Made by a program: the position numbers and the translations under genes
Assembly: GCF_019457535.1 (NCBI RefSeq)
Contig: NZ_CP080417.1
Coordinates: forward strand, 1,860,001 to 1,924,000
DNA: 64,000 nucleotides
Source of the DNA: Shewanella halotolerans
GTDB taxonomy: Bacteria; Pseudomonadota; Gammaproteobacteria; Enterobacterales; Shewanellaceae
Reading direction: 5' to 3'
Shown here: one piece after another, positions 54,915 to 61,801 of the stretch
Layout: every line of letters begins with the position of its first letter
Position numbering within the stretch: position 1 is the stretch's first letter
The notes under the pieces: model-generated
Told to the model about the DNA's origin: nothing
Database searches by the model: none
What the model saw: the letters and a program-made list of their open reading frames with translations, nothing else

Positions 54915-55511
54915 ATGACGACAAAGCTAATTCGACAACTTATGCCACAGCTTATGCCACAAGAAGCGGCACAACTTATGCCACAAGAAGCGGCACAACT
55001 TATGCCACAAGAACCGAAAAGCCAGGCTTACATTGACCTTAAGCCACAGGCAAGCACGCCACTGAACCTGATGCTTGGGCTGCTGGGTGGAGTGGCCCTT
55101 GCGGTGATGATCGCCCTAAACAGCGAACTGGCCAAGTATGGCTCGCCGCTGCTGGCCTCTTGGGTGGCCCATGGGGTCGGCACCCTAGTCGCGCTCCTAT
55201 TGTTGGGCGCGGTGCGCCTCAGACAAGCTGCCCTTACAAGGCGCAACGGTGCAGCGCCTTGGTGGGCCTATCTGGGCGGGCTGTCCGGCGCCTTCACCGT
55301 GGTACTAGGGGCCATGACGGTCAACAGCGCCCTGGGGCTGAGCGCCAGCATCGCCTTCATCATGGCGGGGCAGATCCTCTTTGGTCTGGTGTGCGATAGC
55401 CTGGGCTTGTTTGGCATGGCGAGGCGCCGCCTAAATTGGGGGCAGGGCGCATCTCTGACCGTGATGGCCCTGGGTGCACTTGTTGTCTTGCTGGCTCAGG
55501 AGGGCGCGTAA
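54915..55511 (+). CDS. DMT-superfamily membrane protein, first of a pair (DUF606/YdcZ-like)
   Basis: Up to 198 residues with five membrane helices from about residue 50 (LNLMLGLLGGVALAVMIALN). It resembles DUF606/YdcZ proteins, which are often encoded as pairs and thought to form small exporters; substrate unknown. The N-terminus is a tandem repeat of LMPQEAAQ. Each copy contains an in-frame ATG, so the true start could be at 54915 or at any repeat ATG (for example MPQEPKSQ). The second DMT gene overlaps the stop by one base. Confidence 0.75.
   Translation: MTTKLIRQLMPQLMPQEAAQLMPQEAAQLMPQEPKSQAYIDLKPQASTPLNLMLGLLGGVALAVMIALNSELAKYGSPLLASWVAHGVGTLVALLLLGAVRLRQAALTRRNGAAPWWAYLGGLSGAFTVVLGAMTVNSALGLSASIAFIMAGQILFGLVCDSLGLFGMARRRLNWGQGASLTVMALGALVVLLAQEGA
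54939..55013 (+). repeat. 24-bp in-frame tandem repeat in the first DMT gene
   Basis: CTTATGCCACAAGAAGCGGC followed by ACAA, present twice perfectly (54951-54974, 54975-54998), with partial copies before (54939-54950) and after (54999-55013). Encodes LMPQEAAQ units. Confidence 0.92.
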
Positions 55512-55990
55512 TGCTAACGCTTCTTCTGCTTGCGCTGCTCAACGGCGTCTGTATCGGCCTGTGTCGCATCCTCAATGGTCGTCTGGGTCAGGCGAGCGAT
55601 GCCTACTATGCCTCGCTGTGGAACCATGGCGTGGGCTTTGTCTTCTTGAGTCTGTTGCTGGTGTCTATGCCGACTCCGCCCATCGCGGGCCTGCTCGATG
55701 CCCCCCTCTATGCCTGGCTAGGCGGCGTCGTGGGCGCCGTGTTTGTGGTACTCAACACCCTGGTCATCTTAAGGTTGGGGGCCACTCTCTGTAGCCTGCT
55801 GGTGATCTCGGGTCAGCTGCTGAGCGGCGTGCTGTTTGACCTTGTGGTCAAGGCGGTCAATCCTCTGCAGCTGCTGGGAGTGATCATCATCTTCGTCGGC
55901 GTGCTGGCTTTTCGCCGGATGGAGGCGCGTAGTAACAGTCCCAAGCAGCAGCCGCTTCATAATCAGCCGCTTAAGCCAGAAAAAAGGTGA
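55511..55990 (+). CDS. DMT-superfamily membrane protein, second of a pair (DUF606/YdcZ-like)
   Basis: A 159-residue protein with five helices (MLTLLLLALLNGVCIGLCRI; ... VNPLQLLGVIIIFVGVLAF), the same family as the gene before it. The ATG overlaps the upstream TAA (TAATG), so it is translationally coupled. The two probably form a heteromer in the inner membrane, as paired small exporters do. A longer reading would start inside the previous gene and is not supported. Confidence 0.78.
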   Translation: MLTLLLLALLNGVCIGLCRILNGRLGQASDAYYASLWNHGVGFVFLSLLLVSMPTPPIAGLLDAPLYAWLGGVVGAVFVVLNTLVILRLGATLCSLLVISGQLLSGVLFDLVVKAVNPLQLLGVIIIFVGVLAFRRMEARSNSPKQQPLHNQPLKPEKR

Positions 55991-56013
55991 TTGTAAATAC
56001 TTTAGGCTGGGGA

Positions 56014-56178
56014 GGTGCTAGCTAAAGACTAATGGTCTTCAGCACCGGCGAGTTTGAGAAAGCTTAAATTCGCGGCGAAGCAAGAAAATGGGAAATAAAA
56101 GCCCCTTTTCAGGAATGACTGTAAAGGGCAACTGGCCGAGCATAGCGATCACTTAAGAACCAAGGATGTAGATCGCTA
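56014..56178 (+). promoter_or_regulatory. galT leader with two inverted repeats
   Basis: GGTGCT (56014-56019) pairs with AGCACC (56041-56046), with an inner AAGAC/GTCTT stem. TAGCGATC (56143-56150) and GATCGCTA (56171-56178) are a perfect 8-bp inverted repeat ending 2 bases before the galT ATG. The AAGGA ribosome-binding site is in its 20-base loop. A reverse-oriented TTCCTGAAAA (56115-56106) resembles the MelR-like operator core. Confidence 0.5.
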
Positions 56179-56180
56179 TT

Positions 56181-57302
56181 ATGTTTCAAAAGACCCAGGC
56201 TAAGCCGCAGTTTTCAACCGATGAACACCCCCATCGCCGTTTCAATCCCCTTACCGGCGAGTGGGTGTTGCTGTCACCCCACAGAAGCAAGCGGCCCTGG
56301 CAGGGACAGACCGAGGCGCTGGATCTAACCACGGCGCCCAGTTACGACAGCGAGTGCTTCCTCTGTCCGGGCAACAGACGCATCAATGGCGAGCAAAATC
56401 CCAAGTACGACACCACCTTCGTGTTTCAAAACGACTTCGCGGCCCTCAATAGTGACGGCCCCAATGCTCAGGGGGAGGACCCGCTGTTTCGCTTCGAGAC
56501 GGTAGAGGGGGAGAGTCGGGTGCTCTGCTTCTCGCCGGATCACAGCCTGACGCTGGCGCAGCTTAGTCCCGAGGCGATGCAGGCGGTGATCGCCGCCTGG
56601 CAGAGTCAGAGTGAGCTTTTGGGGCAGAAGTATCTCTGGGTACAGGTATTTGAAAACAAGGGCGCCGCCATGGGCTGCTCTAATCCCCATCCCCATGGGC
56701 AGATCTGGGCCCATAACCACCTTCCCACCCTAGTGGCGACGAAACTGCAGCGCCTTGCGGATTACTACCAGCAGCATCACAGTAATCTGCTGGGCGACTA
56801 TGTGGAGCGCGAGCTACAGCAAGAAGAGCGCTTAGTGGTGAGCAACCATGATTGGGTGGCGCTTGTGCCTTACTGGGCCAGCTGGCCTTTCGAGACTCTG
56901 GTTTTGCCAAGGTTTGATATTAGGCGCATGCCCGAGCTGACCGCCGAGACCCGCGAAAGCCTGGGGGAGATCATAGGCGCGCTCACCGTGCGTTACGACA
57001 ACCTGTTTCAGTGCGCCTTTCCCTATTCCATGGGCTGGCATGGCGCGCCGTTTGATAGTCAGGACCACCCCGAGTGGCGCCTGCACGCTCATTTTTATCC
57101 GCCGCTGCTGCGTAGCGCCAGCGTGAAGAAATTTATGGTGGGGTACGAGCTGCTGGCCGAGATCCAGCGGGACATCACCCCAGAGCAGGCCGCCGCACGT
57201 CTGAGGGAACAATCCTCAATCCACTACAAGAGTAGCCATTACAAGAGCAGTCACAACAAGAATAGCCACAGCAAGAATAGCCACGACAAGCAGAGCCAAT
57301 AA
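56181..57302 (+). CDS. galT: Galactose-1-phosphate uridylyltransferase
   Basis: GalT exchanges UMP between UDP-glucose and galactose-1-phosphate in the Leloir pathway. The 373-residue protein has the catalytic NPHPHGQIW motif, zinc-ligand residues in ECFLCPGN, and HPEWRLHAHFYPP near the end. It is about 25 residues longer than E. coli GalT. The extra tail is a five-unit repeat (HYKSS, HYKSS, HNKNS, HSKNS, HDKQS). galK follows after 41 bp. The start ATG has no close ribosome-binding site (see leader). Confidence 0.97.
   Translation: MFQKTQAKPQFSTDEHPHRRFNPLTGEWVLLSPHRSKRPWQGQTEALDLTTAPSYDSECFLCPGNRRINGEQNPKYDTTFVFQNDFAALNSDGPNAQGEDPLFRFETVEGESRVLCFSPDHSLTLAQLSPEAMQAVIAAWQSQSELLGQKYLWVQVFENKGAAMGCSNPHPHGQIWAHNHLPTLVATKLQRLADYYQQHHSNLLGDYVERELQQEERLVVSNHDWVALVPYWASWPFETLVLPRFDIRRMPELTAETRESLGEIIGALTVRYDNLFQCAFPYSMGWHGAPFDSQDHPEWRLHAHFYPPLLRSASVKKFMVGYELLAEIQRDITPEQAAARLREQSSIHYKSSHYKSSHNKNSHSKNSHDKQSQ
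57222..57296 (+). repeat. 15-bp in-frame tandem repeat at the galT 3' end
   Basis: Five units of the form CA[C/T]-NAC-AAG-NNN-AG[C/T], encoding H-x-K-x-S, directly before the final Gln and stop. The units are diverged from each other, so the expansion is not recent. Confidence 0.88.
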
Positions 57303-57343
57303 AAACACAGATAAAGCCAGGCTTTAAACAAAAGGACAGAAAG

Positions 57344-58573
57344 ATGAAAAATGGCGAGCTAACTCAAGCCCATACCCTTGCCTTCAACCAGGCCTTCAAC
57401 CAGGCCTTCACCCAGGCCTTCACCCAGGCCTTCACCCAGGCCTTCGGCCAAGAACCTGCGTTGGTGGCCTATGCCCCGGGGCGGGTCAACCTGATTGGCG
57501 ATCATACCGACTACAACCTGGGCTGGGTTTTACCAGTGGCGCTCGACAGGGGCACCTTAGTGGCTGCATCTCAGCGCGATGATTTCCAGATCCAGGTGGT
57601 GGCCAGAGACATGGACAACGAGCAGGTTAGCTTTTCGCTCGATGACCAGGCAATGGCGCAGATGCCACTGGATAGCGTCTCGCCCTGGAGCAACTATGTG
57701 CGCGGCACGGTGAAGATGCTAAGTGCCTATCTGGCCGAGACGGGTCAGCCACCTCTCAGGGGCGCCAGCCTGATGATCACTGGCAATCTACCCAAGGGAG
57801 CGGGGCTGAGCTCATCGGCGTCCCTTGAGATGGCGCTTATCAAGGCCTTCGCCGGGCTATTCGATCTTAAGATCGATGGCATCAAGGCGGCGCAGCTGGG
57901 CCAGCAGGCGGAGAATGAGTTCGTTGGTTGTAACTGCGGCATCATGGATCAGTTGATCTCGGCGATGGGAGAGGCGGAGCGCGCCATGCTGCTCGATTGC
58001 AGCGATCTCGCTATCAATCAGGTAGCCCTACCGCGCAGCCTAAGCCTGATGATCATCAACTCTAACGTGAAGCGGGCGCTGGTGGGCAGCGAATATAACC
58101 TGAGGCGCGAGCAGTGCCAAAAAGTGGCGCAGTATTTCGGCGTGAGCTCGCTGCGGCAGGTGAGCTATAAGCAGCTGTGTCAGGCAGAAGCCTCGCTTGA
58201 GCCGACCCTGTTTCGGCGTGCCCGCCATGTGGTGAGTGAAAACGCCCGGGTGCTTGAGATGGCAGAGGCGCTAAGCGCAGGCGACAGCGCCCGCATCGGT
58301 CGTCTGATGGCCGCCTCTCATCGCTCGCTTCGAGATGATTTTGCCGTGAGCACTCCTGAGGTGGACTGTCTGGTGGCACTGGTTAGCGAGGTGCTGGGCA
58401 TGGATGGCGGCGCGCGCATGACTGGCGGCGGCTTCGGTGGCTGCGTGGTCGCCCTGCTGCCGGAGCACAAGATAGCCGAGGTGCGCGAGACAATCGCCGC
58501 CGAGTATCAGGCCAGGACAGGGCTGACGGCAGATATCTATCTGTGCCATAGCGGGGCGGGGGCCTTCGCCTAA
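57344..58573 (+). CDS. galK: Galactokinase
   Basis: GalK phosphorylates galactose to galactose-1-phosphate. The 409-residue protein has APGRVNLIGDHTDYN, the ATP motif LPKGAGLSSSASLE, the catalytic Asp region NCGIMDQLISAMG and GGARMTGGGFGGCVVAL. It is about 27 residues longer than the E. coli enzyme because of an N-terminal repeat AFNQ/AFNQ/AFTQ/AFTQ/AFTQ/AFGQ before EPALVAYAPGR. A GHMP kinase fold is otherwise complete. An AAAGGACAG ribosome-binding site precedes the ATG. Confidence 0.97.
   Translation: MKNGELTQAHTLAFNQAFNQAFTQAFTQAFTQAFGQEPALVAYAPGRVNLIGDHTDYNLGWVLPVALDRGTLVAASQRDDFQIQVVARDMDNEQVSFSLDDQAMAQMPLDSVSPWSNYVRGTVKMLSAYLAETGQPPLRGASLMITGNLPKGAGLSSSASLEMALIKAFAGLFDLKIDGIKAAQLGQQAENEFVGCNCGIMDQLISAMGEAERAMLLDCSDLAINQVALPRSLSLMIINSNVKRALVGSEYNLRREQCQKVAQYFGVSSLRQVSYKQLCQAEASLEPTLFRRARHVVSENARVLEMAEALSAGDSARIGRLMAASHRSLRDDFAVSTPEVDCLVALVSEVLGMDGGARMTGGGFGGCVVALLPEHKIAEVRETIAAEYQARTGLTADIYLCHSGAGAFA
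57380..57451 (+). repeat. 12-bp in-frame tandem repeat in galK
   Basis: Six units: GCCTTCAACCAG twice, GCCTTCACCCAG three times, GCCTTCGGCCAA once. It encodes six AF[N/T/G]Q units. The last unit corresponds to the native NAFG segment of other galactokinases, suggesting expansion of an ancestral motif. Confidence 0.92.
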
Positions 58574-58582
58574 GCGCCTAAA

Positions 58583-58600
58583 GGCTTAAGTGCTTAAGCC
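58583..58600 (+). repeat. Perfect palindrome between galK and the symporter gene
   Basis: GGCTTAAG-TG-CTTAAGCC. It may form an RNA hairpin that tunes the downstream gene. The following TGTTTGGG is too short in T for an efficient terminator. Confidence 0.6.
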
Positions 58601-58661
58601 TGTTTGGGGGCGGGCCAGGGGCTCGCTATAGAAAAAGTCATAAGAATAAGAGAAGACGACT

Positions 58662-60221
58662 ATGTTAGAGACACTGGATATTGGCATATTGCTGGTCTAC
58701 GCCCTCGGGCTGCTGGGGCTGGCGCTGTGGATCTCCCGCCAGGACAAACGTCATGAGCGAGACACAAAGGACTACTTTCTGGCGGGCAAGGCCTTGCCCT
58801 GGTGGGCGATCGGCGCATCTTTAATCGCCTCTAACATCTCCGCCGAGCAGATCATCGGCATGTCGGGCTCTGGTTATGCCATCGGCCTGGCCATCGCCTC
58901 CTACGAGTGGATGGCGGCGATCACCCTGATCTTGGTGGGTAAGTATATGCTGCCCATCTTCATCAAGAACGAGATCTACACCATGCCCCAGTACCTGGAG
59001 CAGCGCTTCGACAAGCGGGTCAAGACCACGCTGGCGCTGTTCTGGTTGTCTGTCTACATTTTCGTCAACCTCACCGCCGTACTCTGGCTCGGCGGCCTGG
59101 CGATCGAGACGGTGGCGGGGATCGACTGGCTCTATGGCATGGTGTTGCTGGCGCTGTTTTCCCTGGCCTACTCCCTCTATGGCGGCCTCAAGGCGGTGGC
59201 CTACACGGATATCATTCAGGTGGTGCTGCTGATCTTCGGTGGCCTGCTGCTCAGCTATCTGGCGCTGGACAGGGTCGCCGACGGGCAGGGCGTCTGGGCA
59301 GGATTCGACAGACTTTCCAGCGCCTTACCGGAGCATTTCGAGATGATCCTGAGTCAGAGTAACCCCCACTACATGAGCCTGCCGGGGATCTCTGTGCTGG
59401 TAGGCGGGCTGTGGATCATGAACATCAGCTATTGGGGCTTTAATCAGTACATCATACAGCGCGCCCTGGCGGCCAAGAGCGTGGCCGAGGCGCAGAAAGG
59501 AATAGCCTTCGCCGCCTATCTTAAGCTCTTAATGCCACTCATCGTGGTGCTGCCGGGGATCGCCGCCGTGCTCCTCTATCCCGGGCTGGAGTCGCCGGAC
59601 CAGGCCTATCCTTCCATGATGGCCCTGATGCCCGCCGGGGTGAAGGGGCTGGTGTTTGCCGCGCTGGTGGCGGCCATCGTCTCCTCCCTGGCCTCCATGA
59701 CCAATAGTATCTCGACCATTTTCACCATGGATATCTATGCCATGGTGCGCCCGGCCAAATCCGAGGGGCACTATGTGTTGGTGGGCAGGCTGTCTAGCTT
59801 GATAAGCCTGTTGATCGCCCTGGCGATGGCTCAGCCGCTGCTGGGTGAGTTCGAGCAGGCCTTTCAATATATTCAGGAGTTTACGGGGGTATTTACCCCA
59901 GGGATCGTGGTGATCTTCCTAACGGGCATGTTCTGGCGCCGGGCGACCTCTCAAGGCGCGCTGGCGGCGGCGCTGGGCTCGGCTATTTTCTCCTTCGGCC
60001 TTAGGTTCTACTGGCCCGAGCTGCCCTTCATGGATCGCATCGGCCTGGTGTTCCTGCTCTGTCTGGTCCTTAGCGTGCTGGTATCCCTCATGGGGCGCTC
60101 TCTCGAAGAGGGGACGAGTGTGGCTTTAGGCGGCGTCAGCTTCAAGACGGGCAGAGCCTTCAATCTCAGTGCCCTGGGGGTGGTGGTGATCCTCAACTTC
60201 CTCTACGTCACCTGGTGGTAG
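58662..60221 (+). CDS. Na+/galactose symporter, vSGLT-like
   Basis: A 519-residue solute:sodium symporter very similar to the Vibrio parahaemolyticus Na+/galactose transporter vSGLT. Galactose-contacting positions are kept with a near-constant offset: Asn58, Gln63 and Glu82 (vSGLT 64, 69, 88), the tyrosine gate near 256 (ISYWGFNQYI) and Lys287. FQYIQE late in the protein fits another sugar ligand. Expect about 14 helices. Co-directional with galTK and galE, which supports galactose as substrate. Confidence 0.93.
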   Translation: MLETLDIGILLVYALGLLGLALWISRQDKRHERDTKDYFLAGKALPWWAIGASLIASNISAEQIIGMSGSGYAIGLAIASYEWMAAITLILVGKYMLPIFIKNEIYTMPQYLEQRFDKRVKTTLALFWLSVYIFVNLTAVLWLGGLAIETVAGIDWLYGMVLLALFSLAYSLYGGLKAVAYTDIIQVVLLIFGGLLLSYLALDRVADGQGVWAGFDRLSSALPEHFEMILSQSNPHYMSLPGISVLVGGLWIMNISYWGFNQYIIQRALAAKSVAEAQKGIAFAAYLKLLMPLIVVLPGIAAVLLYPGLESPDQAYPSMMALMPAGVKGLVFAALVAAIVSSLASMTNSISTIFTMDIYAMVRPAKSEGHYVLVGRLSSLISLLIALAMAQPLLGEFEQAFQYIQEFTGVFTPGIVVIFLTGMFWRRATSQGALAAALGSAIFSFGLRFYWPELPFMDRIGLVFLLCLVLSVLVSLMGRSLEEGTSVALGGVSFKTGRAFNLSALGVVVILNFLYVTWW

Positions 60222-60249
60222 GGCATTACAGCAGATGAAAGGTGAAAAG

Positions 60250-61260
60250 ATGAACGTTTTAGTCACAGGGGGCGCGGGCTATATCGGCTCCCATGCCTGC
60301 GTCGAGCTGCTGAGCGCCGGGCATCGGCTGGTGGTGCTGGATAACCTGTCACGGGCCAAATTTGAGTCCCTGGTGCGAGTCGAGCAGATCACCGCGGCCA
60401 AACTCACCTTCGTCGAGGGGGATATTCGCGACGAGCGGGCGCTGGATGCCCTGTTTTCCAGTTACCATATCGATGCCGTGATGCACTTTGCCGGGCTCAA
60501 GGCGGTGGGGGAGTCGAACCGGCTGCCACTGGAATATTACGATAACAATGTGGTCGGCTCCATGCGCCTGCTAAGCGCCATGACCCGCCATGGGGTGAAG
60601 ACCCTGGTCTTCTCCTCCTCGGCCACCGTCTATGGGGCGAATCCAACATTGCCCATCACGGAAGCGGCGCCCTGTTCCAGCACTAACCCCTATGGCCAGA
60701 CCAAGCTGGTGGTGGAGCAGATGTGCGCCGAGTGGGCCAGGGCGCGCCAAGATGTTAGCGTGATCTTGCTGCGCTACTTTAATCCAGCCGGCGCCCACGA
60801 GTCAGGGCTGATTGGCGAAGATCCCAAGGGGGAGCCCAATAATCTCTTGCCCTATATCACCCAGGTGGCCATGGGGCGCCGCCCCTATCTGTCGGTATTT
60901 GGTAGCGACTATGCCACAACCGATGGCACAGGCGTGCGCGACTATATCCATGTGATGGATCTGGTACAAGGGCACCTGGCGGCCCTGACACGGCTACATG
61001 GGGTGGCGGGCTGTCATACCTTTAATCTGGGTTCGGGGCAGGGCTATTCTGTACTTGAGATGGTAAGGGCCTTCGAGCAGGCGAGCGGTAAAGACATTGC
61101 GCTGCATATGGCGCCGCGCCGGCCCGGGGATATCGCCGCCAGCTATGCCTGCCCAGATAAGGCGGCCCGGGAGCTCGACTGGCGGGCGGCGCGAGATCTT
61201 ACGCAGATGATGCAAGACAGCTGGCGCTGGCAGTGTCGTAATCCCCAGGGATATAGCTAA
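60250..61260 (+). CDS. galE: UDP-glucose 4-epimerase
   Basis: GalE interconverts UDP-galactose and UDP-glucose, completing the Leloir pathway. The 336-residue protein starts at ATG 60250 (MNVLVTGGAGYIGSHA), with AAGGTG upstream; an ATG five codons earlier would include that sequence. The catalytic YGQTK (Tyr-x3-Lys) and SSSATVYG are present. It follows the symporter by 28 bp. Confidence 0.97.
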   Translation: MNVLVTGGAGYIGSHACVELLSAGHRLVVLDNLSRAKFESLVRVEQITAAKLTFVEGDIRDERALDALFSSYHIDAVMHFAGLKAVGESNRLPLEYYDNNVVGSMRLLSAMTRHGVKTLVFSSSATVYGANPTLPITEAAPCSSTNPYGQTKLVVEQMCAEWARARQDVSVILLRYFNPAGAHESGLIGEDPKGEPNNLLPYITQVAMGRRPYLSVFGSDYATTDGTGVRDYIHVMDLVQGHLAALTRLHGVAGCHTFNLGSGQGYSVLEMVRAFEQASGKDIALHMAPRRPGDIAASYACPDKAARELDWRAARDLTQMMQDSWRWQCRNPQGYS

Positions 61261-61291
61261 ACAGCTTCTTAACTCGCTGGCAGGTTAGTCG

Positions 61292-61486
61292 CTATTTGCA
61301 GGCCTTGTATTGGTTGCTGATGGGGTCATATTCGAACCCTGAGGCCGCCAGCTTCTGCTCCAGCTGGGCGCTGGGAATGTCCAGCTGGTAGAAGAGGTCT
61401 TGCCTATCATGACAGTTCAGCCTGAGCTGCTCGTTGACTATGCCCACCAGAATATCGCCGCTTAGCTGGGTTAAGTGGTAATCCAT
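61292..61486 (-). CDS. DUF4250-like small protein
   Basis: A 64-residue protein (MDYHLTQLSGDILVGIVNEQ, later AASGFEYDPISNQYK) that resembles the small DUF4250 family of unknown function. I start at ATG 61486 because AGGAGG lies 5 bases upstream; two ATGs further upstream do not have this. Convergent with galE. Confidence 0.7.
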   Translation of the reverse strand: MDYHLTQLSGDILVGIVNEQLRLNCHDRQDLFYQLDIPSAQLEQKLAASGFEYDPISNQYKACK

Positions 61487-61604
61487 CTCGTCCTCCTGCA
61501 TCTGAGTATGCATCTGTTATAGGTTTAGCCCAGTTTTTATGGGCTGACAACGGCGCTGTTACCTGGCTTCGCCCTTTGATGACACCTCTTTCCATCGCTA
61601 TTTA

Positions 61605-61661
61605 CAACGATATTTAACTGTTAACACGATATTTAGTGATGACGTATCACGATATTTCGTG
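61605..61661 (+). promoter_or_regulatory. Repeated ACGATATTT elements upstream of the porin gene
   Basis: ACGATATTT occurs at 61607-61615, 61626-61634 and 61649-61657. The last two extend to CACGATATTTAGTG and the palindromic CACGATATTTCGTG. Between them GTGAT-GACGT-ATCAC is another perfect palindrome (spacing one base off the CRP pattern). They are 140-200 bp before the porin start. Apart from this and TTGGG-AATA-CCCAA (61745-61758), the gap 61487-61801 shows nothing. Confidence 0.6.
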
Positions 61662-61801
61662 AACGTTTGATCTTATTCTAACTTCCTGTCGATACAGCCC
61701 TTTTATCCCGTGCTGGCACGTTAGCTGCTGGTAGAGAGAGGTCATTGGGAATACCCAAGCTAACAAAAAAACAGCGTAAACACTGATAAAGGGAAAATGT
61801 G

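Noticed and set aside
57222..57451. CRISPR-like array
   Set aside because: Units are 12-15 bp, contiguous and in frame with galT and galK, with no spacers.
61636..61650. GTGAT-N5-ATCAC as a CRP site for the porin
   Set aside because: GTGA and TCAC are 7 apart instead of 6. Kept as an unassigned palindrome only.
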